Shown: piece after piece, positions 7,303 to 14,393 of the stretch
How positions within the stretch are numbered: the stretch's first letter is position 1
Layout: every line of letters begins with the position of its first letter
NCBI GenBank assembly: GCA_023251415.1
Contig: JAHEYX010000033.1
Span: 1 to 15,023 of the forward strand
Direction of reading: 5' to 3'
DNA: 15,023 nt
Source: Chitinophagales bacterium
GTDB lineage: Bacteria > Bacteroidota > Bacteroidia > Chitinophagales > CAIODY01
Program-made: the position numbers and the translations under genes
Notes under the pieces: generated by a model
The model's database searches: none
What the model was told of the DNA's origin: nothing
What the model saw: the letters and a program-made list of their open reading frames with translations, nothing else

Positions 7303-8244
7303 TCAAATTTTAGATTTGAATTTTCTATAGCCAAAATAAGCTGCCGGAATAATAATAATGAGTATCCAGATCCGAGCTATAAACAGTAACAATACTTTTA
7401 AAATTTCCCATCCATCCACTAAAGCACTTCCCAATTCTTGCCCAAAAGTATGTGAAGCACGCTTCAAATTTTCTTTATTTACAATCCGCTCTTGCTTATA
7501 ATCGACGTTTTGATAGATAGCAAGCGAAATAGTGCTATATTTAATTTCATCGTTGAGTTCGTTGTTGTTGATGCTAACATTACCGGCGAGTTCATCAAAA
7601 TCAGCCATAACTTTTGCAGCGTTTGCCGCTTCGTTTATTGTTACCTTTTGATTTGTTGAAGCATTACCAATTATGTTGTTGTATTTAATTGCCCGTTGAT
7701 AACTGTAGCGGTTTGCCAGTAATAGGAAAGAAACGTCATTTGCTTTAATGGTGCGATAGTCGAGGTAGTCGATAATTTTAGCAAGTTGCTTTAATGTAGA
7801 ATCTAAATTGGTATTGGGTACACGTATAATCAAATCGTTTGAAACTGTATACGTGGTGGTTATTAAATTGGAGTCGGCTGTAAAGGGGACAATTTCTTCA
7901 TCATTTATTGTGCTTTTGAGGTTGGTATACGTTACAAACCCATTCATTTTCTTAACGGTATTCTCAATATAGGTTGTAGCAGCAATCACTTTTTTAACTT
8001 TGAATTTCAGTTCTGCGGTTCTAATAAAGTGATGCTTAGTATCATTTGGATCTTCAACCGCTGCTGAAGAAGAGCTAAACGCTTCGCTTTTACTTTCCTC
8101 TTTCGATTTGTCGGCTGGTTCCAATTGCGGGCTTTCTTGGCTTACTGCGATGGCATTCACTTTTTCGGCTTTACGTTGATTACAGGCTATTATAGCAATA
8201 CAAGCAATAGCCATCAACAGGGTGGTTTTACGGAGTTGATTCAT
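7303..8244 (-). CDS. DUF4349-domain lipoprotein with C-terminal membrane helix
   Basis: This 313-residue protein has a lipoprotein signal peptide with the modified cysteine at C21 (AIIAC-NQ), then a low-complexity Ser/Glu/Lys linker (about 25-68). The DUF4349 domain (about 72-245) shows the family pattern: an initial strand and helix (RTAELKFKVKKV, 75-86), the GFVTYTNL segment, the central motif LIIRVPNTNLDSTLKQL (138-154) and the IKANDVS motif (166-172) before a long helix. A membrane helix lies at about 282-304, followed by a basic tail (YRKFKSKI). It would sit in the inner membrane with its domain outside the cytoplasm. The family's function is unknown. The stop is TGA, and 52 nt separate it from the propeller gene. 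No clear promoter box is seen upstream. Confidence 0.85.
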   Translation of the reverse strand: MNQLRKTTLLMAIACIAIIACNQRKAEKVNAIAVSQESPQLEPADKSKEESKSEAFSSSSAAVEDPNDTKHHFIRTAELKFKVKKVIAATTYIENTVKKMNGFVTYTNLKSTINDEEIVPFTADSNLITTTYTVSNDLIIRVPNTNLDSTLKQLAKIIDYLDYRTIKANDVSFLLLANRYSYQRAIKYNNIIGNASTNQKVTINEAANAAKVMADFDELAGNVSINNNELNDEIKYSTISLAIYQNVDYKQERIVNKENLKRASHTFGQELGSALVDGWEILKVLLLFIARIWILIIIIPAAYFGYRKFKSKI

Positions 8245-8514
8245 ACAATACAGATTATTAAGTTAGTTTAGGAAAGAATAGTTCATCTAATTGAACCAGT
8301 ATTCAGATGTATATATTACAAGTTTTCCATAATTTATTTTTAGAACAACTGCTTGCGCTAATAAAATGAAGTGGTCCAGTAATACCTAACAATGCGCCAG
8401 AAGGTCGATTGCTAGATGGTATCATTACTGCATAGTGCTTAGCGTCGTTTATGGTGGAAGTAATCCTTCTACAGCTAAACGATTGTAGCTGTTCAATTTT
8501 GAATACTAAAGGTT
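8245..8514. other. 270-bp gap without a convincing gene
   Basis: This stretch lies between the end of the polyamine-type operon and the DUF4349 start. It holds a perfect 7-bp inverted repeat with an 8-nt loop (ACAGCTA at 8471-8477, TAGCTGT at 8486-8492), and near-matching ends GAACAACT (8343-8350) and AGCTGTTC (8487-8494). A 40-codon minus-strand frame (8303-8425) and an open plus-strand frame with two stops overlap here, without a clear ribosome-binding site or known family. It should contain the operon terminator and the DUF4349 promoter, but neither is clear. A gene remnant, small RNA or short repeat element are all possible. Confidence 0.35.
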
Positions 8515-9336
8515 TTATGACTTTTTAGTAAAGAGTACGCTGACCCAGCCGAAGCGATCTTTGTTTATTTTCCAGATGAACCCATCAATAAAGTAATGCA
8601 TGATTTGCGGTAAAGCTAAAAGAGGCACAAGTAAACTTAATAAATCGGAGTGGTCGGTAAGATTTGGTAATACTTTACTTAATGGAAAAACTACAGCGTG
8701 CTCTTTCCAAACCAAGCCATCCCACAAATATTCTTCTACATAAGCCAATAAAAACAGTAAGCCGAAAAAGAGCAAGATGTTTTTGGGTTTAAAGAAACGC
8801 GACAATTTATTAATTGTTGTTGGTGTTTTAAGTTGTTGCTTGTTGCCATATGCCCAAACAAGCGCATAGTAAGGAATGCCGTGGCTGATAACGTTTAACA
8901 ATGTAAAAGTGAGGTCGCCTTTAAATACTACGATTCCAAAATACCAAGAAACTGCTGTTCCAAGCACTAACAGTTGTTTCGGAATATTGAGTTGACCGAT
9001 TTGTTTACTTCGGATTGTTTCTTTGCACAAGTAAACACTTAACACCAACAGATATAAGCTGGTAAAAAATGGTATGAATTGCGGATGATTAAAATAAATA
9101 AAATCATTGTCGATAAACCAATTAAACGGTTGTGGTCCGCTTAGGTGCCAATATAAAAGCGGGTAGAGGGTTGTGCTGTAAATCGTAATTTGGTCAATCC
9201 GCTTACTCCATTTGTTGGCTATTTCGTTTCTGGAGTATAACCGCATAAATCCATATTGCTGTCGAATAAAATGAAAAACAGCCAAATAGGTCATGGTTCG
9301 CCAAAACAATACCGGTTGAGTGCTGTGCAATAGCAC
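8515..9336 (-). CDS. Multi-helix membrane protein, C-terminal part of an interrupted gene
   Basis: These 273 codons continue, in the same frame, the 94-codon part that ends at 9337; a single TGA (9339-9337) separates them. I do not recognise a named family. The protein has about seven membrane helices and well-placed polar residues: H22 in FHFIRQQYGFM, H152 in NVISHGIPYYALVWAY, EEYLWDGLVW (201-210) and H247 in PQIMHYFIDGFIWK. Such conserved-looking histidines in membrane helices suggest metal or haem binding, though this is inference. If translated separately, the start would be GTG at 9336, directly after the TGA, by termination-reinitiation; the first ATG is at 9294. It is the last gene of the polyamine-type operon. 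Full read-through length would be 368 residues. Confidence 0.7.
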   Translation of the reverse strand: MLLHSTQPVLFWRTMTYLAVFHFIRQQYGFMRLYSRNEIANKWSKRIDQITIYSTTLYPLLYWHLSGPQPFNWFIDNDFIYFNHPQFIPFFTSLYLLVLSVYLCKETIRSKQIGQLNIPKQLLVLGTAVSWYFGIVVFKGDLTFTLLNVISHGIPYYALVWAYGNKQQLKTPTTINKLSRFFKPKNILLFFGLLFLLAYVEEYLWDGLVWKEHAVVFPLSKVLPNLTDHSDLLSLLVPLLALPQIMHYFIDGFIWKINKDRFGWVSVLFTKKS

Positions 9337-9339
9337 TCA
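9317..9339. repeat. Perfect hairpin beginning at the in-frame TGA
   Basis: On the minus strand TGAGTGCT is followed by a 7-nt loop (ATTGCAC) and AGCACTCA, a perfect 8-bp stem whose first three bases are the interrupting TGA. An alternative stem, GTGC-TATT-GCAC, overlaps it. No T-run follows, so it is not an intrinsic terminator. Confidence 0.6.
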
Positions 9340-9621
9340 GATTATATAAAGTGCAATCGGGCTGTAATAAAATAAGAGTTTGTTTTTCTTTACCATATCC
9401 GTTTCTAAGTAGGTGCGGTAGATGGTTGAGTATACGTGGCCTACATCAACTCCAACAACTATCAGCAACCATATCCATGGATTTTCTGTTGGGTTTGATA
9501 AAAAATAGGGGGCAAAAAGTAAAATAAAAACCAAGCAAATAAACGGTGGAAGCAATATGAACAACAGGTCAAACCAAGGGCTGTACACCCAAGGCAAGTT
9601 GTTTGATTTTTTAGCTTCCAT
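9337..9621 (-). CDS. Multi-helix membrane protein, N-terminal part of an interrupted gene
   Basis: This 94-residue part has membrane helices at about 18-40 and 49-66 and a third hydrophobic run at the end (LLFYYSPIALYII) that is cut by the TGA. Between them lies the polar motif GVDVGHVYSTIYRTYLE (57-73, with D59 and H62). The codons after the TGA continue the hydrophobic segment in frame, so a one-base nonsense change or a sequencing error in a 368-residue gene is the simplest reading. The ATG at 9621 overlaps the end of the FAD oxidase gene by 11 nt, so translation is probably coupled. Alone, this fragment would lack most of the membrane domain and is unlikely to be active. Function is unknown. 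Confidence 0.7.
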   Translation of the reverse strand: MEAKKSNNLPWVYSPWFDLLFILLPPFICLVFILLFAPYFLSNPTENPWIWLLIVVGVDVGHVYSTIYRTYLETDMVKKNKLLFYYSPIALYII

Positions 9622-11212
9622 AATGTAAAACTTGTTTAGCCGCTTCTATTCCACGATAGAATGCTTGTTCAAAAATTGATATGCCGCTGCAATCGGAATG
9701 TGCAAAATATAAACCGGGTAAGCCTTTTGTCAATTGGGCTCTTGCCGGATGAGAAAGAAATCCGGGGGTTGGGCTAATCATCCCGTGCCCTAAAACATTA
9801 ACTTCAATTGCACTGATGTTATTTGCAATTGTTGGATGAATTAGTTTCAAATCATCCAAAATAAATTGCTTCCATTGTTCCGGTGTTTTTGATGCAATTG
9901 TTAAACGTTCTTCTTTAGCTGAATTAATTGAAAAGTTATAATAATAAGTAATTACCGTTTCCTGTTGATTGCTTGCTAATGATAAATGCGTAGCGTTTAC
10001 ATAGCCCAATGATGGGGAATTATAACTCACATTATCCCAAGCTAAATCCTGCGAACCGTTGAGTTCACTTTTTTTATTTATGGTGATATTAGCAACTAAC
10101 CACGGGTAGTATTGAAAATAGTTATAATCGATAGGCATCAATGCTTTCAACAAGTGTTTATTAACCATTTGCGGGCAAGCCATTATAACAGTTTTGGCTA
10201 AGTAAAGTATCGTTTGTTGTGTTGCTTCATTCCACACAAACACTTTCCAATGTGCTTGCTCTTTTTCAATTTTATAAGTCAAGTGTTGTGTTTGAATATG
10301 TGCAGCAACATCCGCCATTAAACATTTAGTTAAGAAATGATTGCCTTCGGGCCAAGCCAAAATATCGAAGGTGCTGCAATTGGCTGCCTTACCATTTCTG
10401 GATGCAAAATAGTGTAATCCGGCCCAGGCGGAGGTTTTGGAGGCCGGAGTTCCAAAATCATCTTTGCAACAATAATCAATAAACCAGTGGGTAAACGGCT
10501 GCGTGTAGGATTCTTTTTCCAACCATTCTTGCATCGTCATTTGGTCGAACCGTGTATATGCAGGGTCCGTTGAACTCCATTCCAAAGGTATCGTAAATGC
10601 CGGTTTGCCATCAACTCCGTGTGCCAATTTAAACTGCTCCATTTGATTTAAGAAACGTTGTAGCTCATGCCATTCATTGGTGTTCAGCCCATTTTTAGGT
10701 GGAAGTCCATCGTGCCAAATGCCTCTAAAAAACAGGCGTTCTTGAGGTTCGGAACAGATATAATAGGGATTGTAAACCGGCAATTGTTGTTCATTATAAC
10801 CGGTTATGATTTGATGTTGTTCGAAAAAATGAAGCAGCTCGGTAAAGGTATTATTGGGAATTGGTACATAGTGCGCTGCAAATGGATATTCGCTGATTTT
10901 ATTCTTACCGCCTCGTGCATTGCCTCCAACTGCTGATTCCAATTCGAAAACGTTGAAGTTGGTATGCCCTGCATTTTTTAACCAACGAGCGGCACTCAGT
11001 CCGGAAATACCGCCTCCAACTATTATGGTATCTAGCTCTTTTGTAATTTGTGGGTCCGGAAATTCTTGTGTTCTAATTTTATGCGCAGTGCTTGCATTGG
11101 GGCCGGTAAACGTTATTGGAAAGTTGGCATTGCCGGAAAGTAAGTCACAAGCTTGTAAAGCAGGTAATGCAAATAAAGTGCCCGACCATTTTATAAAAGT
11201 TCTACGCTTCAT
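9611..11212 (-). CDS. Tat-exported FAD-dependent amine oxidase-like lipoprotein
   Basis: This 533-residue flavoprotein is related to amine oxidases and NAD(P)/FAD oxidoreductases. It begins with a twin-arginine signal (KRRTFIKW, 2-9) that ends in a lipobox-like ALQAC with C22, so it is probably exported folded and anchored as a lipoprotein. The FAD-binding Rossmann loop is IIVGGGISGLSAARWL (63-78), followed by the ribose-binding acid in VFELE (E90 or E92) and the family motif GGNARGG (96-102). The C-terminal FAD segment is GLPGLYFAHSDCSG, then a helix rich in alanine (FYRGIEAAKQVL). The start is 2 nt after the aminopropyltransferase stop. Polyamine oxidation is suggested by that neighbour, but the amine substrate is unknown. 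Phytoene desaturase-like activity is an alternative that I consider less likely. Confidence 0.85.
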   Translation of the reverse strand: MKRRTFIKWSGTLFALPALQACDLLSGNANFPITFTGPNASTAHKIRTQEFPDPQITKELDTIIVGGGISGLSAARWLKNAGHTNFNVFELESAVGGNARGGKNKISEYPFAAHYVPIPNNTFTELLHFFEQHQIITGYNEQQLPVYNPYYICSEPQERLFFRGIWHDGLPPKNGLNTNEWHELQRFLNQMEQFKLAHGVDGKPAFTIPLEWSSTDPAYTRFDQMTMQEWLEKESYTQPFTHWFIDYCCKDDFGTPASKTSAWAGLHYFASRNGKAANCSTFDILAWPEGNHFLTKCLMADVAAHIQTQHLTYKIEKEQAHWKVFVWNEATQQTILYLAKTVIMACPQMVNKHLLKALMPIDYNYFQYYPWLVANITINKKSELNGSQDLAWDNVSYNSPSLGYVNATHLSLASNQQETVITYYYNFSINSAKEERLTIASKTPEQWKQFILDDLKLIHPTIANNISAIEVNVLGHGMISPTPGFLSHPARAQLTKGLPGLYFAHSDCSGISIFEQAFYRGIEAAKQVLHYGS

Positions 11213-11214
11213 AA

Positions 11215-12726
11215 TTATTGAACTTTACCCCATTCTTCCTCAAAATAATGTATTAAAACTTGATTGTTGAGTTTGTTGATTGCTGTAGGCACCTCTGCCA
11301 TATCTATTGGGAAATGTTTCATTTCTTCCCATTGCTGCGGATTATAAAACCTTAATTGTTGAGGTAAATAAACGGTATTTGAACCAAAGTGATTGAACCC
11401 AAGCACGTAACCCCATTCGCCAAAAGAAGGTACGTAAACATGATAAGCTTGCGTTTGAAACCCCACCGCTTTCATAGTTGCATTAACACACCAAAATGAT
11501 TTACGTGCCATAAACGGAGAAGTGCTTTGCACAACAAATGCACCGTTTGGTTTCAGCACTTTTTTAATTTCTTCGTAAAATGAAGTGGAGTATAATTTAC
11601 CAATAGAAAAATTTGACGGATCGGGAAAATCGATAATAATAAAATCAAATTGCGTTTGTTGTTTTTTTAACCAAGTAAAGGCATCGGTATTTATAAGTGT
11701 TAAGCGTTTATCGGATAAAGCGCCTTCATTTAATTTTTTTAAGGAGGCTGAATTTTTAAACAAGTCGGTTACCGTCGCATCCAAATCAACTAAAGTAACT
11801 TTTTGAACACTAGGATATTTTAACACTTCACGTAAAGCTAATCCATCACCTCCACCAAGAATTAATATCGTAGCAGGTCCGTATAAATGTGATAATCCCG
11901 GATGAACCAAGGCTTCATGGTATCGGTATTCATCAGCAGCACTGAACTGCAAATTATTGTTGAGGTAAAGTTTGGTGGTGCCTTTAACATTGGTGAGTAC
12001 AATTCGTTGATAGGGTGAAGATTTACTAAAGATGATTGATTCATTGTAGTTGAGCGTTTCTGTAAAATTTTGAATCCTTTCGGCATAAACAAAACCCACC
12101 AATAAAACCAATAACAAAACAATGGCTTGTGCGCGTAAAAAACGCAAATAGCGAATCCCCTTTTCAAAAATAAAACAGAGCAGAATGGCAACAAGTATGT
12201 TGAGCATTCCGAAAAAGAAAGCGGTTTTTAGTAAGCCCAAATACGGAACAAGAAATAAAGGGAAGAGCACCGAAGCTAAGAGTGCGCCTACATAATCAAA
12301 TGTAAATACTTGTGACACCAACTCACTAAACTCCAATTCGCTTTTTAAAATACGCATTAATAAAGGAATTTCAAGACCAACTAAAATTCCGGTTAAACTA
12401 ATAAGTCCATATAATAAAATATGAAATCCGCTGGCTTGTTCGAATGCAAAAAAAAGTATGGTTGCACTAATTCCTCCGACCAAGCCAACAAGTATTTCAA
12501 TTTGTATAAACCAGGTTAGTAAGCGGTCTTTAAAGAATTTCGACAAGTACGACCCTATACCCATTGCAAAGAGATACACCCCGATTATAGTAGAAAATTG
12601 AGTGATGGAATCGCCTAACAAATAACTGGCTAATGTGCCGGCAATTAGCTCATAAATCAGTCCGCAGGTTGCAATAACAAAGACAGACAGCAGCAGTAAT
12701 AAGGTCTTTTTTTTAGAGTTGTTCAT
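11215..12726 (-). CDS. Membrane-fused spermidine synthase-like aminopropyltransferase
   Basis: This 503-residue protein joins an N-terminal membrane domain of about seven helices (1-215) to a C-terminal spermidine synthase fold (about 225-450). The catalytic domain shows DEYRYHEALVHPGL (265-278), the nucleotide-binding loop LGGGDG (290-295), the acidic VDLD (D314, D316), TDAF (D348) and DFPDP (366-370), where classical soluble enzymes usually have DSSDP or DCTDP. These residues bind decarboxylated SAM and the acceptor amine, so aminopropyl transfer is likely, though the acceptor may not be putrescine. The usual spermidine synthase has no membrane part; the fusion is known in a distinct branch found beside DUF350 and DUF4178 genes. 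The ATG at 12726 is 3 nt after the DUF350 stop, and the FAD oxidase starts 2 nt after its stop. Confidence 0.9.
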   Translation of the reverse strand: MNNSKKKTLLLLLSVFVIATCGLIYELIAGTLASYLLGDSITQFSTIIGVYLFAMGIGSYLSKFFKDRLLTWFIQIEILVGLVGGISATILFFAFEQASGFHILLYGLISLTGILVGLEIPLLMRILKSELEFSELVSQVFTFDYVGALLASVLFPLFLVPYLGLLKTAFFFGMLNILVAILLCFIFEKGIRYLRFLRAQAIVLLLVLLVGFVYAERIQNFTETLNYNESIIFSKSSPYQRIVLTNVKGTTKLYLNNNLQFSAADEYRYHEALVHPGLSHLYGPATILILGGGDGLALREVLKYPSVQKVTLVDLDATVTDLFKNSASLKKLNEGALSDKRLTLINTDAFTWLKKQQTQFDFIIIDFPDPSNFSIGKLYSTSFYEEIKKVLKPNGAFVVQSTSPFMARKSFWCVNATMKAVGFQTQAYHVYVPSFGEWGYVLGFNHFGSNTVYLPQQLRFYNPQQWEEMKHFPIDMAEVPTAINKLNNQVLIHYFEEEWGKVQ

Positions 12727-12729
12727 GTG

Positions 12730-12945
12730 TTAGCCGTGTATGGCTGAGGAAATGATTAATGCAACAGAAATCATAAAAGCGGAGGCCAATAAGGCAAGTG
12801 CCACATTTTGCTTTTCAATGATTTGTTTCCACAAATTTTCGGGCGTTATTTTTTCGATTATCCAAAAAGCTACAATCAAAATAACAATTCCAAGAAGCGC
12901 ATAAATAGCGGCAGAGGGCAGGTATTGCAAATGTAGTGCGTCCAT
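12730..12945 (-). CDS. DUF350-family small membrane protein (single unit)
   Basis: This 71-residue protein has two membrane helices (about 11-30 and 47-68) joined by the polar segment EKITPENLWKQIIEKQN. This matches one DUF350 unit; the E. coli relative YjfL has two units and about 130 residues, so this copy may work as a dimer. The family is of unknown function and recurs beside membrane-fused aminopropyltransferases, DUF4178 proteins and, in other bacteria, PspA-type or glutathionylspermidine synthetase-like proteins. It starts 11 nt after the 57-residue gene and ends 3 nt before the aminopropyltransferase, so it is in the same transcript. Confidence 0.82.
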   Translation of the reverse strand: MDALHLQYLPSAAIYALLGIVILIVAFWIIEKITPENLWKQIIEKQNVALALLASAFMISVALIISSAIHG

Positions 12946-12956
12946 AGTTGTTGGGT

Positions 12957-13130
12957 TTATTTGTGATAAAATATTCTGGTTTGATGACCTGTTCGTTCTT
13001 TGGTATGATTGGTTTCTTTAAAGCTTAAGATACGCCATCCGGTTTGCATGGTGTCTATGTAAAAGCCTCCAACTACCAGTATGAAGGCCAGATAAAAACG
13101 GAGTTGATATAATTTAGCTTTTGATTTCAT
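12957..13130 (-). CDS. 57-residue single-helix membrane protein of unknown function
   Basis: This short gene encodes MKSKAKLYQLRFYLAFILVV and onward to a TAA at 12959-12957. A basic N-terminus precedes one membrane helix (about residues 11-27, RFYLAFILVVGGFYIDT), then a polar, basic tail (TKERTGHQTRIFYHK), so the tail would be outside by the positive-inside rule only weakly, and topology is uncertain. Its ATG overlaps the TGA of the preceding DUF4178 gene as ATGA, which is strong evidence for coupled translation, and DUF350 starts 11 nt after its stop. I recognise no family. Its position suggests a small subunit of the membrane complex formed by its neighbours. Genes this short are easily missed. 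Confidence 0.68.
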   Translation of the reverse strand: MKSKAKLYQLRFYLAFILVVGGFYIDTMQTGWRILSFKETNHTKERTGHQTRIFYHK

Positions 13131-14389
13131 TCGTCATAATTTGAATAGTCGCTGTTTTTCCATCGCATCATTTCAAAATAATACGACCGTATAAAATAGT
13201 AGATTGGAAATAACAGCAACACGATTAAAATAATTATACCATTCGAAAACACATATACATCTCGGCATACCGTTACTGTAAAAAAGGTAGAATTGACTTT
13301 GCTAGATTTTATAGGGTGCAGTATTAAATAATAATTTCCTTCCGGAATAGCAGACATGATTTTGGCTACATATTGATTGCCTTCACTCCAGCGTTCTCCT
13401 TCTTCGTAGCCATAATAATATTCGGCTTCCATTTCTAAATCATACAAGTCGCCGGTTTTTTCATTCACTAATGTAGCGCCGGTATAAAACCAATCGTTAT
13501 CGATTTCTACATTAACCTTGAGTTCAATATTCTTAGTGCCATTTTGAAGTTTAAACGCCGGTGTAATAATATCTTTATCGGTGGTTGAATCTGTGACCGT
13601 GTAAGATCTGTTAAATATTATTTCATCTGACGCTATGCTGGCATAATAAATTTGAAGTGCGCCCCAAATTAATACGATACCAATAACAATATTTTTAAGC
13701 GTTCCGAAATCGATCGAAGGCATAAAAGGCTCTATCATACCAACTCCGACTTTTTCGGGAATACTGTCCAGGTCAAAAGCCTTCTTTATTACTGCGGGCA
13801 CTATATATTCTCCTTTAAAATAGCTGACGTTTTCTTTTGAATATTCTTTGGTAATTAAGCCGCTTCGATTAATAAAATCTTGTTCCGTTGTATTAGGAAC
13901 TTTATCAATCGGATAAAAGAACTCGCCAAAAGCCTGAATAATTACGGTTTCGTAATTGGCAAACAGTTCATAATTTTCATTTTGATAGGTACAATTCCTT
14001 TCCTCAATGAGCGGTATTTCATTCAATTCATTTAGCAACATCCAATGCCCGTTATATACACTTAAATAGGCTATTCCGTGAATGGGATTCCATAAGGTAT
14101 ATTCTTCCCATGTGTATTCGGTTCCGGCTTCTGCTTTTTGAAGCATCGCTATTACTTGATAATTGACCCCTTTTAAGTTACCGCTTATACCAATATTCAT
14201 TCGCCAACTAATTGGCAGTTGCTTGAAGTTTGGTATTTGCAAATCGAGTTGATCATTAAAGCAATAATAGATAGACCCACATTCGCCGCACACCAAGGAA
14301 TACACTTCATGCCGAACATGAATTGGCAAAGGTGTGTTGCATTTACTACACAAGTTTGATTGTGGTTGTATGTCGATTGGATTGGTCAT
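13127..14389 (-). CDS. Zinc-ribbon DUF4178 protein with two membrane helices
   Basis: This 420-residue protein begins with a four-cysteine zinc ribbon (C14, C17, C34, C37; CSKC and CGEC). A DUF4178 domain follows (about 65-165) with the family pattern TWEEYTLWNPIHGIAYLSVYNGHWMLL (93-119, in which W-E-E-Y and a final aromatic-leucine pair are typical). Two membrane helices (about 231-250 and 381-400) bracket an extracytoplasmic beta-rich region (about 255-378) that resembles a domain presenting a ligand surface, with ELKVNVEIDNDWFYTGATLV. The end is a short cytoplasmic tail. It starts 4 nt after the previous DUF4178 gene and its TGA overlaps the next ATG. DUF4178 function is unknown. The extra membrane-bounded domain makes it more elaborate than its partner. 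Confidence 0.83.
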   Translation of the reverse strand: MTNPIDIQPQSNLCSKCNTPLPIHVRHEVYSLVCGECGSIYYCFNDQLDLQIPNFKQLPISWRMNIGISGNLKGVNYQVIAMLQKAEAGTEYTWEEYTLWNPIHGIAYLSVYNGHWMLLNELNEIPLIEERNCTYQNENYELFANYETVIIQAFGEFFYPIDKVPNTTEQDFINRSGLITKEYSKENVSYFKGEYIVPAVIKKAFDLDSIPEKVGVGMIEPFMPSIDFGTLKNIVIGIVLIWGALQIYYASIASDEIIFNRSYTVTDSTTDKDIITPAFKLQNGTKNIELKVNVEIDNDWFYTGATLVNEKTGDLYDLEMEAEYYYGYEEGERWSEGNQYVAKIMSAIPEGNYYLILHPIKSSKVNSTFFTVTVCRDVYVFSNGIIILIVLLLFPIYYFIRSYYFEMMRWKNSDYSNYDE

Positions 14390-14393
14390 TTAT

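Noticed and set aside
8303..8425. 40-residue minus-strand ORF in the 8245-8514 gap
   Set aside because: No ribosome-binding site, no recognisable family and no operon link; the ATG lies inside a longer frame that itself lacks a start.
8471..8492. Hairpin as terminator of the polyamine-type operon
   Set aside because: On the minus strand no T-run follows the stem, and the stem is only 7 bp and AT-containing.
9317..9339. Selenocysteine insertion element
   Set aside because: The stem includes the TGA itself, whereas bacterial elements sit downstream of it; no Sec-dependent family is recognised. Kept only as a low option in the finding.
10667..11270. Plus-strand open frames opposite the FAD oxidase gene
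   Set aside because: They are antisense to a gene with clear FAD motifs and have no family resemblance or promoter.
11585..12194. Open frames on both strands inside the aminopropyltransferase gene
   Set aside because: The main frame carries all conserved spermidine synthase motifs; the others are shadows.
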